Assembly: GCF_019393635.1 (NCBI RefSeq)
Contig: NC_057861.1
Coordinates: forward strand, 57,859,532 to 57,923,531
Direction: 5' to 3'
DNA: 64,000 nt
Source: Dromiciops gliroides
Lineage: Eukaryota; Chordata; Mammalia; Microbiotheria; Microbiotheriidae
Shown here: positions 44,001-52,309 of the stretch, piece after piece
How positions within the stretch are numbered: the stretch's first letter is position 1
How the letters are laid out: the number at the start of each line of letters is the position of its first letter
The notes under the pieces: generated by a model
Seen by the model: the letters and a program-made list of their open reading frames with translations, nothing else
Database searches by the model: none
Told to the model about the DNA's origin: nothing
Program-made: the position numbers and the translations under genes

Positions 44001-46202
44001 TATGTATAATGAGCTACAGAAGGAAATGGCAAATCACTCCAGTATCTCTGCCAAGAAAATCCCCAAATGGGGTCATGAAGACTCAGACACAACTGAAACG
44101 ATTCAACAACTAATAACTTCCTGATCCCAGGCCTACAGCTCTATCTACTGAGGCATCTAGCTGACCCACTTGTCACATAGTAGGTACTGAATAAATGTTT
44201 CTTCATTTGAGTTGACTTGACTTCAACATATTTGTTTTTGGCCAGACCTGCGATTTCATTTTCTAGGGCAGAGATGTCAAACAGTAATTGGGAAATATTT
44301 AACAAAACAAATAAAACACACATAGATGATGTTAATTTGTGGTTTTCTGGTCAATCTGCTATCACAGGGATCCCTACTCAGGGGCTGGTGGCTCCTGTTT
44401 CTATTTGAGTTTGACACCATTGGTTGTAGGAAGTGCAGGGTAAGGAAATGCTCTGAGCACCTTCTAGGTACTTTCCAGCCTTAGAGAGGAGCTTCGGGCA
44501 CTGGGCAATGAAGTCCATTCCCCAGGGACATTCAGTCAGGAGGCATTAGAACCAGATTCTCTCTCTCCTCCTCCAGGTATCCTTTGGAATGGCCAATACA
44601 CTTAACAGAACGTTGGGCCCTGGGGAGGTCCTAGAGAGAGCAGGCTCACAGAAGGAACAAAAAGCTACTTCAAAGCCTAACTCCAAGCCTGTCCAGCCCC
44701 TCCTGCCTTCTTCTATTTACTTCCTCTAGGCTTGGCCTCCTAGAGTTTCAGTGCATCTTCCCCGTGATGACCACGGCTAGTCTGGGGTCCCACGAGGTGG
44801 AGAGGAAGCATCTGTCCCCCATTTCAGACACGGAGGACAGACCCATGCAAAGGGAATGTTGTGGATGCGGAGCAGCAAGGAGGCCAGACTGGTGGAAAAG
44901 GAGAGAAGGCAAAGGGGAGCGAGGTGGGTGGACAAGAAGGGTTTAAAGGCCAAATGGGAGGGTGTAGGTCATCTTGCAGGTCCGGGAGCTGGTGCTGCTG
45001 CTTAAGCAGGGAATGACAAGGTTGGGGCTGCACTTTGGGGTGAACATTTTGGCAGCGATGTGGAAGAAGACTGGGGAGGGGAGAGAACAGAACCGGCCTA
45101 TTCCAGCAGTCCAGATGTGATGGAACGTGGATGAGGGGAGGTGTGAGAGAAAGGGAGAAGGAGACAGATTCCAGACAGGGAGAAGTGGTGGACTCAACAA
45201 GACTGGGCAAATGATTAAACTGGGAAGGAGAGGAAAGAACTGAGAATCACTCTGATAATATAAACCTGGATATCTAGACTAATAGTAATAATAACAGTAA
45301 TGGTAAGAGCTGGTAATCACATAGAGCTTAAGCACTGCAAAGTGCTATACAAACATCTCATCTGATACAACCCTGGGAGGGAGGTGCTATTATTATCATC
45401 CCCAATTTATGGTTGAGGAAATGGAGGCAGACAGAGGTGACTTGCCCAGGGCCACACAGCTAGTAAATTTCTCAGGCTGAATTTGAACTCAGGTTTCCTG
45501 GACTCCACATACAGACTTTTTTTTCTTCCTTACCCAGCTGCTTCTTCATCTAAGCAGAGAAATGAGGAAGGGGAGCTGGGAGGAGAGGGAAAAGATAACA
45601 GGAGCTAATCCAGTTGAAGTTGATCCTAGGATCATAGATGGAGAGCTGGAAGAGGCCTCCTTAGTCCAACCTCCCTCTTTTACAGATGAGGAGACTGAGG
45701 TGGGTGGGGGCCAAGTGGCTAGTCCAAGGCCCCATAACCATCAGGGTGGGGCCTCTGACTCCATGGCCGGTGACCCTTCCACCAAAGCATTCTATTTCCT
45801 CTTCTTTCTCGGACATTCTGAATTTGAGACATCTTGGTGGAGACTTCTACCAGCAAGTGGAGATATGAAGCAGGTGCTCAGGAGACAGATGGAGACTGGA
45901 TATATAGATGAGGGGTCATAAATTAGAGGGGAAAGGCATAAACATTTATTAAGCACCTATGATGTACCAGACATTGTGAAAAGTGCTTACAAACATCGTC
46001 TTCTTGTACTCTCACAAAAACAATGGGAGGTAAATGCAATCCCCATTTAACATTTGAGGAAATTTGCCCAGAGTCACAGAGTCAGAGGCTGGATTTGAAC
46101 TTCCTGACTCCAAGACCAGTGCTCTATTCATCCAGCTACCTCATCTGCATAGAGATGACAGCTAAATCAATAGGAGCTGATGATATCAGTAAAATAAGGG
46201 GC

Positions 46203-46254
<52 letters not shown>

Positions 46255-48545
46255 AAGCCCTAAGACAGAGCTCTTGGACTACACCCATGCCTTGGGGTTG
46301 GGGCATGAATGATGATCCAGCAAGACTGACACAAGCAAAGTCCTGACACAGGATGCCTAGGGAAGAGAGGCTCTCTTGGAGGGGGGAGTGGTCAACAGGC
46401 TCAAATACTGCAGAGGCTGAATACTAAGAAAAAGCCATTGGATTTGGCTGTAAAAACCATTGGAGCCTTGTAGAGAGCAGCCTCAGCCAAGAGATGAGGA
46501 TAAAAGCCAGACTATAAAAGGCTGACAACTGAGAAAGTTGAAGCAATGAGTGTAGACAGCTTTTTTTTTTTTTTTTTTTTTGGCAGGGCAATGAGGGTTA
46601 AGTGACTTGCCCAGGGTCACACAGCTAGTAAGTGTCAAATGTCTGAGGCCAGATTTGAACTCAGGTACTCCTGAATCCAGGGCCAGTGCTTTATCCACTG
46701 CGCTAACTAGCTGCCCTAGACAGCTTTTTCAAGGAGATCTGTGGTAGAAAAGAGCTACAGAGAGGAGAGATATGGAAAAATGATCTGACAAAACAGCTGG
46801 ATTTGGTGAAGGTTTGCCAAGGATGGGGGATATCTGTCCATGTTTGAAGGCAGCAGAGAAGGATCCAGTGGATATAAGGAGAGGCTGAAACTTGGGAGAC
46901 TGAGGGAGTGAGCTGCCAAAGGAGATGGGAGTGAATGGGATCAAGGACCCAGGCAAAGGGTTAGTACTAGCAATGAGAAGGGCCACTCCATCTTCTAAGA
47001 CGGAAGTAGAAGAGGAGAGGCTGGAGACAATCTCAAGGGTGGAATTGGGAAGTCAGTGAGTCACAAAGCATTTATTAAGCACCTAATATGTTCCAGGCTC
47101 TGTGCTGAGCACTGGAAATACTAAGAAAGGCAAAAAGACAGCCCCCGAACTCAAGAAGCTCACAGTCTAACAGAGGATACAACATGAAAATAACTCTGTA
47201 CAGACAAGATGTATACGGGGTATGTTGGAGCTAATCAACAGAGAAGGCACTAGCATTGAGGGGGATTGGGAAAGTCTTCTTGTAGAAGGGGAGAATTTAG
47301 CTGGGACTTGATGAAAACCTCGAGGAGGAGATGGGGTGGGTGGAGGGGAGAATTTGAGGTGTGTTGGACAGCCAGTGAAAACGAACAGCCTTGAGGGATA
47401 GAGGGTCTTGTTCTAGGGAACAGCAGAGGCCAGCATCACTGGACTGCAGAATATGTGGGATCAGGTGTAAGGAGACTGGAAAAGTAGGGGGTGGGGCAGG
47501 TTTATAGGGAGCTTTGAATGCCAGAGGATTTTATATTTGATTCTGGAAGTGATAGGGAGCCACTGGAGTTTACTGAGTATGGGGGAGTAACATGGTTCGA
47601 CTTTCACTTTAGGAAGAGCTCTTTGATAGCTGAGTGAAGGATGGACTGAAGTAGGGACAGAATTGAGGCAGAGGGGGCAGCTAGGTGGCACAGTGGATAA
47701 AGCACCGGTCCTGGATTCAGGACAACCTGAATTCAAACACCACCTCAGACACTTGAGACTTACTAGCTGTGTGACCCTGGGCAAGTCACTTAACCCCCAT
47801 TCCCCCTCAAAAAAAAAAAAGAATTGAGGCAGAGAGTTCACCCAAAAGACCATTGATGGATAATGAGAGCCTAAACCAGGGTGGAGGTAGTGTCCAAGGA
47901 CAGAAGAGATATCAAGAAGGTGAAACCCACAGGCCTTGGCGATAGATTGGATATGGCAATGGAGGGTGGATGGTAGTAGTGAAGTGGAAGTGGGGTAGAG
48001 AGAGAGTAAGGAGTTGATGACGATACCTAGATTTGGAGCCTGGGAACCTAGGGGGATGTGTCCTTGATAGTAATTGGGAATTAAGAGAAATAGAAGTTTT
48101 CTTGGGGGTGGGGGGATAAATGAGTTCAGTTTTGGATGTGTTGAGTTTGAGGTGTCCCCTGCATGTCCAGTTTGTGATGTCTAATAGGCAGCTGAAGATG
48201 CTAGCCTGGAGGCTGGGAGAGAGGTCCCAAAATCATCTGCAGAGAGATGATAATTAACTTCATGGGAGCTGAAGAGACCACTAAGGGAAACAATACAGAG
48301 GGGGGAGAGAAGAGACCCGGGATGGAGCACTGAGGGATACCTATCATCACTGGGAGTGTCCTGGAGAAGGATCCAGGAAAAGAGACTGAGGAGTGGTCCC
48401 CTAAGTAGGAAGAGAATCCAGAGAGAGTAGTGTCACAGAAACCTAGAGAGAAGAGAGTGTCAAGGAGAAGAGGCTGACTGACAGTTTCAAAGGAAAAGGA
48501 AGGGGGAAGGGAGTAAACATATATCTCTATATCTCTTTCTCTGTG

Positions 48546-48588
<43 letters not shown>

Positions 48589-50840
48589 GTCAGGCACTGT
48601 GCTAAGTTTTTTGTTTTGTTTTAAACAGATTTTATCTCATTTGATCCTTCTCACAACAACCTTCTGAAGAAGTTGCTATTCTTATCCTAATTTTACAGCT
48701 GAGGAAACTGAGGCAGAGATTAAGTGACTTGCCCAGAGTCCCACAGGTAGTGAGTGTTTAAGGGAGTATTTGAACTTGGGTCTTCTTGACTCCAGGCCCA
48801 GTACTCCATTCACTGCCTCCTTACAGAGAGGTCTAGAAAGGTGAGGATTGAAAAAAGGTCATTAGGTTTGGTAATTAAGTGATCATGGGGACTTTGGATT
48901 TTAAGCACAATTTCAGTTGAATGATGGGGTGTGAAACCAGACTTAAGAGAATTAAGAAAAGATTTAGAGGAAAGGGAGTGAAGGCCCCTAATGTACAAAG
49001 TCTTCTTAAGTTTAGCCACTAAAGGGAGGAAACCTGGAGGTAAATAAGTTGTAGGGATGGATGGGTCAAACGATTTTTTTTTTTTGAGGCCTGGGGAGAC
49101 ATGAGCCTGTTTGCTGGCAGTAGGGAAACATCTGGCGGACGGAGAGAGACTGGCTAGAACAGCATAGAACAGGAGGGAAAAGGATCTCCCACAGGCTAGT
49201 TCTCTCTGTTGAGATAGCCTGGTGACCTCACCAATTGCCACGGGTTTCGTGATCCTCACTATGCCAATGACTCCCAGATCTAGCCAGTCCCACATGCAAT
49301 TGCCAATATGTCCTTAAAGACACTTCAGATTCAACATGTCCAAAGAAAACTTATCATCATCTTTCCCCCCAAATCCCTTCCCCTTCCAAGTTTCCCCATT
49401 TCTGTTGAAAAGGATGCCATCATTCTTTCTGCTACCCAGGTTTTCGACCATGGCATCATCCTTGACTCAGTGTCTTCACTCTCCCTCTCCAAACATAGAC
49501 AATCAGCTGCTGGATCTTGTCATTTCTCCCTCCCACACACACATTTTTTTTCTTTTTTGGTGAGGCAATTGGGGTTAAGTGACTTGCCCAGGGTCACACA
49601 GCTAATAAGTGTCAAGTGTCTGAGGCTGCATTTGAACTCAGGTCCTCCTGAATCTAGGGCCGGTGCTCTATCCACTGTGCCACCTAGCTGCCTCCTACCC
49701 CAATCTTTTGCATCTATCCCCTTCTCACTACTCACACAGCCACCACCTTGGTTCATCACCTCTCACCTGGACTACTGAAGTAGATTCCTAAGTGGTCTCA
49801 CTGCCTCCTCTTTCTCCAGGCCAATCCACAGTTAGTCTACAAGCATTACTATGTCAAGTGACTAGAATTTACTTTGTATGTTCCCGGCACTGTGTGAAGT
49901 ACAGGGGATACAAGGAAACACATACATTCTAATGGCAGAGACAATAGGCAAATAATATGTACATACAAGATAATATACAGCGTGTTACAAGGAAGGCATT
50001 AACAATGCGGAGGACTGGGAAAGGCCTCCTGAAAAAAGTGGGGTTTGAACTGAGATTTGAAGAAACCAGGGAAGCCAGGAGGCTAAGTTAAGACGAGAGA
50101 GCATTACAGATATGGGGATTGGCCAGATATGGGTGCCAATGGGCTGAGAAGGTAGACGGAGTGTTCTGTGTGAGGAACAAACATCAAGACCAGTGGATCA
50201 TAGAGTACACGGACAGAATAAGAAGAATAAAGATGGGAATGTGGCTCCCAATTCTAGCCCTACTAGGTTGTGTGACCTTGGACAAGTCATTAAACATGGC
50301 AGGGTATCAGATTTCTTATCTGGGAAATGGGAAAAGGGGAGGGATCGACCAGAAAGACGCTTCTCACTTTACATCCATTGATTTAGATCCTGTGCTCACC
50401 CTCCTCGGTTAGGCGATCAAGAACCATAACGACCTCTCACCACATCTCCTTTCTAATCTTATTAAATTTTGCAAGTCTGGGACGACGCTACTCCTAGGAT
50501 ACCATCCCTCTCTTCTCCAGTGGAATTCTAGCTCTACTTTCATTCAAGCCCAACTCAAACGCCACTAGCTCCAGAAAACCTTCGGTGAAACCCCAGGCCC
50601 AGCCCAGGGCAGGGCCAATGAGGGGCCAGGAGGGCGGGGCCATGCCTCAGGTGAGGGCGGAGCGACAGTGGGTGCCACATCGGCCTTATCTACCCTGGGT
50701 GGGGCGGGGGGTGGGGGGGTGGCGGCGGCGCCTCCCACCTTCTCCAGGCGCCATTCGCTCGGTTCGCGCTTCTCGGCCGCCAGCGCCTCGCAACGGCACA
50801 GCAGCCGCACCAGGTTCAGCTCCAGCCTCGGTACAGCCAT
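31903..50840 (-). CDS. USE1: USE1, vesicle transport SNARE of the ER (gene-level entry, seven coding exons)
   Basis: Qc-type SNARE (p31) that works with syntaxin-18, SEC20 and SEC22B and the NRZ tether in Golgi-to-ER retrograde fusion; it is tail-anchored in the ER membrane. Coding exons on the minus strand: 50739-50840, 43408-43457, 41594-41672, 38527-38679, 35361-35379, 32533-32681, 31903-32085. All junctions are GT-AG and all phases agree, giving 244 residues (human 259). The N-terminal helical part has [10 protein letters not shown] and [14 protein letters not shown]; the SNARE helix includes [18 protein letters not shown] and [19 protein letters not shown]; a single span at about residues 217-240 ends in IFPKLK. 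The start used, 50838-50840, matches the human MA-x-x-RLELN start; an in-frame ATG two codons upstream is possible. Introns are inflated by repeats to a 19-kb span. No frameshift is seen. Confidence 0.97.
32290..32450 (-). repeat. USE1: 33-bp minisatellite array E, USE1 intron
   Basis: Four to five units, CTCCCAGCTCTGACATCCTG plus TGTTCTAAGGGCC, in the last USE1 intron. One unit is shortened. Confidence 0.8.
32533..32681 (-). CDS. USE1: USE1 coding exon 6 (SNARE helix, first half)
   Basis: 149 nt encoding (D)[36 protein letters not shown] and [13 protein letters not shown]. The acceptor is GGGACAG and the donor GTAGAA. It ends in phase 0, directly ahead of the TLSHS exon. Confidence 0.95.
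33000..34050. other. USE1: USE1 intron, nothing recognised
   Basis: Unique-looking intronic DNA without SINEs. Confidence 0.5.
34060..34192 (-). repeat. USE1: 33-bp minisatellite array F, USE1 intron
   Basis: Four units ending CTCTGACATTCTGGG. These are among the least diverged copies in the window. Confidence 0.8.
34459..34515 (-). mobile_element. Very short 5'-truncated SINE
   Basis: Only the tail end is present, yet TTGCCCTTTAT flanks it on both sides, so it inserted already truncated. Confidence 0.85.
34545..34690 (+). mobile_element. L2 tail, USE1 intron
   Basis: GTGAGCTCCTTGAGGGTAGG and CAGTGCCCAGCGCAGTGTTG, then CATAAATGCTGGCTGATTGC. Confidence 0.6.
35095..35230 (-). mobile_element. 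MIR-type fossil, USE1 intron
   Basis: CTGCTCAAGGTCGCACAGGT and GGATCTGAACCTGCTTCC; about 130 bp from the microexon. Confidence 0.55.
35361..35379 (-). CDS. USE1: USE1 19-nt microexon (coding exon 5)
   Basis: A CCCCTTAG acceptor and a GTGAGT donor bracket 19 nt encoding E-S-S-S-T-S plus one base. That base joins AT of the next exon to give Asp-Glu-Lys-Gln, restoring the frame exactly. The segment replaces a longer linker in human USE1, where the region between the conserved LLG and EKQ motifs is about 25 residues. Called from splice signals and phase rather than sequence conservation. Confidence 0.75.
36661..36801 (+). mobile_element. Short SINE, first of a same-site pair (USE1 intron)
   Basis: AACACCAGGCACG at 36649 and again at 36802. 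Confidence 0.92.
36815..36978 (+). mobile_element. Short SINE, second of a same-site pair (USE1 intron)
   Basis: Lacks about ten bases of the head; ACCACCAGGCATGG follows it as the third target copy. Confidence 0.9.
37000..38526. other. USE1: USE1 intron, mostly unique
   Basis: Only an L2 tail near 37860 and a G-rich run at 38144-38160 stand out. Confidence 0.5.
37860..37985 (+). mobile_element. L2 tail, USE1 intron
   Basis: GTGAGCTCCTTGAGACAATG and GAGCTTAATAAATGCTTATT. Confidence 0.6.
38527..38679 (-). CDS. USE1: USE1 coding exon 4
   Basis: 51 codons beginning [17 protein letters not shown] and including [16 protein letters not shown] and [10 protein letters not shown]. The acceptor is CTCTCTAG and the donor GTAGGT; a donor three bases upstream, before the last GTG codon, is a weaker alternative. 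Confidence 0.93.
39595..39835 (+). repeat. USE1: Degenerate CCAGGGCCCCCTCTC minisatellite, USE1 intron
   Basis: About nine irregular 20-30-bp units containing CCAGGGCYCCCTCTC. Confidence 0.75.
40435..40598 (+). mobile_element. Short SINE
   Basis: Complete, after an AATAAT-rich tract. Confidence 0.92.
40620..40868 (+). mobile_element. MIR/THER1-type fossil
   Basis: GGCTAGGTGACAGAGTGGAT to CAGTTTTCTCATCTGTAAGA and GTAAAGTACTTTGCAAATTG. Confidence 0.65.
40880..41118 (-). mobile_element. MIR/THER1-type fossil, opposite to its neighbour
   Basis: GATCCTCACAACTTCTCTGC, AGATGGGGTAACTGAGGCC and the reversed head near 41095. Confidence 0.65.
41330..41530 (+). mobile_element. MIR/THER1-type fossil
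   Basis: GGAAGACCTGAGTTCTGATC to CCTTATCTGCAAAACAGGGA; 60 bp from USE1 exon 3. Confidence 0.6.
41594..41672 (-). CDS. USE1: USE1 coding exon 3
   Basis: 79 nt encoding [20 protein letters not shown] to MLEAEKL, with a TTTTTCAG acceptor and a GTAAGT donor. It ends in phase 0. Confidence 0.95.
42005..42600 (-). repeat. USE1: 33-bp minisatellite array G with a 99-bp higher-order repeat, USE1 intron
   Basis: About 18 units, the longest array. A block of three distinct units is duplicated at a 99-bp offset (42357 and 42456), including the private variant GATATTTTCGGTT. Two minus-strand frames stay open over about 110 codons purely because of the repeat. Confidence 0.85.
42800..42985. mobile_element. 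Short TIR element, DNA-transposon fossil
   Basis: CTAGCTTCTTAAAAC and GTAAGAAGTCCTGCTC face each other; GCTCTAGAGC and GCTCCAGAGC flank them as a possible target duplication. Confidence 0.4.
43245..43382 (-). mobile_element. MIR-type fossil beside USE1 exon 2
   Basis: AGGTAGGATTTGAACCCAGG to TTAGCCACTGTACCAAGCTG. Confidence 0.6.
43408..43457 (-). CDS. USE1: USE1 coding exon 2
   Basis: 50 nt between a TTTTAG acceptor and a GTAAGT donor, encoding [16 protein letters not shown], the counterpart of human YVGALEDMLQALK. The last two bases start a serine codon completed by the next exon. Confidence 0.95.
43688..44166 (-). mobile_element. MAR1/MON1-type SINE carrying a second one in opposite orientation
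   Basis: Minus-strand parts at 43688-43900 and 44118-44166 flank a plus-strand copy at about 43901-44117. CTTCCTGAC and CTTCCTGAT bracket the insert. Confidence 0.7.
44269..44423. mobile_element. Short TIR element, hAT-like
   Basis: Ends CAGAGATGTCAAAC and, reversed, CAATGGTGTCAAAC form an imperfect terminal inverted repeat around 155 bp of non-coding DNA. Family inferred from the CAG-R-TG end only. Confidence 0.45.
44940..45270 (-). mobile_element. L2 fossil, antisense
   Basis: CCTATTCCAGCAGTCCAGAT, AAGTGGTGGACTCAACAAGA and similar blocks resemble the antisense L2 3' region. Confidence 0.5.
45285..45550 (-). mobile_element. MIR/THER1-type fossil
   Basis: CTTAAGCACTGCAAAGTGCT, GGTTGAGGAAATGGAGGCAG and GCCACACAGCTAGTAAATTT. 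Confidence 0.65.
45930..46142 (-). mobile_element. MIR/THER1-type fossil
   Basis: ACATTTATTAAGCACCTATG, ACTCTCACAAAAACAATGGG and GAGGCTGGATTTGAACTTCC. Confidence 0.6.
46207..46252 (+). repeat. (GA)n microsatellite
   Basis: About 23 uninterrupted GA units. Confidence 0.98.
46330..47040 (-). mobile_element. Second L2-type LINE fragment, antisense, split by a SINE
   Basis: Minus-strand [13 protein letters not shown] then [12 protein letters not shown] equals the start of the L2 RT domain (SNYRPISLL block). The SINE at 46560-46717 sits inside with TAGACAGCTTTT duplications. Confidence 0.75.
46560..46717 (-). mobile_element. Short SINE nested in L2
   Basis: T-run of about 22; TAGACAGCTTTT flanks. 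Confidence 0.93.
47045..48584 (-). mobile_element. L2-type LINE fragment (RT domain to 3' end), antisense
   Basis: The minus strand reads [20 protein letters not shown] and SSYLGDH at 48400-48500, then GIPQ for the usual GVPQGS, and an ADD-type catalytic motif near 48245, all CR1/L2 reverse-transcriptase landmarks. The fragment ends near 47045 in the L2-like end GTGCTTAATAAATGC. A SINE at 47674-47819 splits it. Many changes; long dead. Confidence 0.85.
47674..47819 (+). mobile_element. Short SINE nested in L2
   Basis: AGAATTGAGGCAGAG on both sides. Confidence 0.94.
48541..48585 (+). repeat. (CA)n microsatellite
   Basis: About 20 CA units between an L2 fragment and a MIR fossil. Confidence 0.98.
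48588..48828 (-). mobile_element. MIR/THER1-type fossil between two L2 pieces
   Basis: GTCAGGCACTGTGCTAAGTT, AGCTGAGGAAACTGAGGCAG and CTCCAGGCCCAGTACTCCAT. Confidence 0.65.
48830..49256 (-). mobile_element. L2-type LINE fragment, 5' side of the RT domain, antisense
   Basis: Minus-strand [17 protein letters not shown] and [13 protein letters not shown] match the L2 block before the FDTVDH motif. It continues the fragment at 47045-48584 across the MIR-like and CA-repeat DNA between them. Confidence 0.8.
49257..49858 (+). mobile_element. L2-type LINE fragment, plus strand, split by a SINE
   Basis: Begins with a decayed YADD block (Y-A-N-D-S-Q) and continues [20 protein letters not shown] and [13 protein letters not shown]2 text after the catalytic site. 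Its junction with the antisense L2 at 49256 makes a head-to-head pair. Confidence 0.75.
49543..49695 (-). mobile_element. Short SINE nested in L2
   Basis: Reversed copy, T-rich left end. Confidence 0.92.
49858..50215 (-). mobile_element. L2 3' end fossil, antisense
   Basis: GCACTGTGTGAAGTACAGGG, GATACAAGGAAACACATACA and GGAAAGGCCTCCTG match the antisense L2 3' region. Confidence 0.6.
50739..50840 (-). CDS. USE1: USE1 coding exon 1
   Basis: 34 codons, [14 protein letters not shown] then [16 protein letters not shown] to RLEK, followed by the donor GTGGGA. It lies inside the CpG-rich island and ends in phase 0. Confidence 0.95.
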
Positions 50841-51199
50841 TACCATTCTCGCTCCACCGCCAGATCTGCCGCGGCCCGACCAACTACGGGCGGAAGAAGG
50901 CGCGCCGGTCGCCATATTAACTATGGGCGGAAGGAGGTGGTTCCGCCACCGCCTCCGTTACGGCGGAAGGCGTCTTGACTTCAAGCGGAAGATGAGTTGG
51001 CGTATTAGCTACGGGCGGAAGAAGCGCTTCTAATGCCATACTTAAGACGGCAAAAAGCATATTCCGAGCTTCCGGTTAGCCGCACTACCCGCGCCATCTT
51101 AGTACGGGCGGAAGATCTTGGGTCTGGGTTACGTTACCTACCGTCCTACCACTGGTAGGGGGAAGAGTTCCGGTCGCCATGTTAACTGAGGGCTACAAG
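50841..51199 (-). promoter_or_regulatory. USE1: USE1 CpG-rich promoter/5'UTR with iterated YY1-like and ETS-like motifs
   Basis: CpG-rich, SINE-free DNA just upstream of the USE1 start. The block GGGCGGAAG or a close variant occurs at 50888-50896, 50926-50934, 50962-50969, 50985-50990, 51013-51021 and 51106-51114. GCCATnTTA-type blocks occur at 50911-50919, 51093-51101 and 51178-51186, with a variant at 51034-51042. In two places (50907-50934, 51091-51117) both blocks sit in the same order and spacing. GCCATnTT resembles a YY1 site and CGGAAG an ETS/GABP site, both typical of TATA-less housekeeping promoters. The transcription start was not located. Confidence 0.7.
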
Positions 51200-51289
51200 T
51201 GGCTTTCCCATTTTTCCTATCACACTCTGTAGGATTCCTAAAAAAGCTTCCTTTTGCCAAGCCTTCGTCCATTTCACGTATGTTAATCT

Positions 51290-51551
51290 GGGGGTGTAGC
51301 CAGGTGGCGCAGTGGAGAAAGCGTCTGGTCTGAAATTAGGAAGCCTCCTCTTCCTGAGTTCAAATCTAACCTCAAAACCTTACTAGCTGTGTGACCCTGG
51401 GCAAGTCACTTAACTCTTTCTGCTTTAACCCTGTTTGCCTCAGTTTCCTCATCTGTAAAATGAGCTGGAGAAGGAAATGACAAAACTACTCCAGTAGCTC
51501 CAAGAAACTACCAAAAAGGATTGAGTCAGACACCGCTGAAATGACACAACA
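51290..51551 (+). mobile_element. MAR1/MON1-type long SINE next to the USE1 promoter
   Basis: GTAGCCAGGTGGCGCAGTGG to GAAATGACACAACAA; marks the outer edge of the SINE-free promoter. Confidence 0.8.
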
Positions 51552-51895
51552 AGACTTGTATATATCCAGCCTTACCGTCTCTCGAGCTCTAGTTTTAAGA
51601 GGAACCGCTAGGGAGCATAGTGTATAGAGGCCGGCCCTAGGGTCAAGAAAGACCTCAGTTCAAACTCCTTCAGAAGCTTCCAAGCCCTGTGACCCATGAC
51701 ATTGTGAAGAGGACAGGGACTATCTTTTGCCTTTCTTTGTATTCCCCAGTGCATAGCACATAGTAGGCACTCAAATGCTTATTGACTGATCCTGGGCAGC
51801 TCCACCTCTGCCTGCCTCAGTTTCCTCAACTGTAAAATGAGGATGATAATAATAGCACTTACCTCCCAAGGTTGTGGTTAAGATCAAATGAGGTA

Positions 51896-52050
51896 TGGAG
51901 GCAGCTAGGTGGAGTAGTGGATAAAGCAGTGACCCTGGATTTAGGAGTACCTGAGTTTCAAATCTAGCCTCAGACACTTGACACTTAACTAGCTGTGTGA
52001 CTCTGGGCAAGTCACTTAACCCTCATTGCCCTGCCAAAAAAAAAAAAAAA
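51896..52050 (+). mobile_element. Short SINE, first of a same-site pair
   Basis: AGATCAAATGAGGTA before and after. Confidence 0.93.
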
Positions 52051-52065
52051 AGATCAAATGAGGTA

Positions 52066-52214
52066 GGGGCAGCTAGGTGGCACAGTGGATAGAGCACCGG
52101 CCCTGGAGTCAGGAGGACCTGAATTCCGCCCTCAGACACTTGACCCTTACTAGCTGTGTGACCCTGGGCAAGTCACTTAACCCCAATTGCCTCACCAAAA
52201 AAAAAAAAAAAAAA
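52066..52214 (+). mobile_element. Short SINE, second of a same-site pair
   Basis: Third AGATCAAATGAGGTA at 52215. Confidence 0.93.
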
Positions 52215-52309
52215 GATCAAATGAGGTAGTGCACACAGTGTCTGGCACATAGTAGGTCTTAGTAAATGTTTGTTCCTTACCCCCACCCCCTCTTTTACCT
52301 TCCACCTCT

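Noticed and set aside
50585-51033. Plus-strand open frames of 111 and 121 codons over the CpG island
   Set aside because: They oppose USE1 exon 1 and its promoter motifs; high GC removes stops. No recognisable protein.
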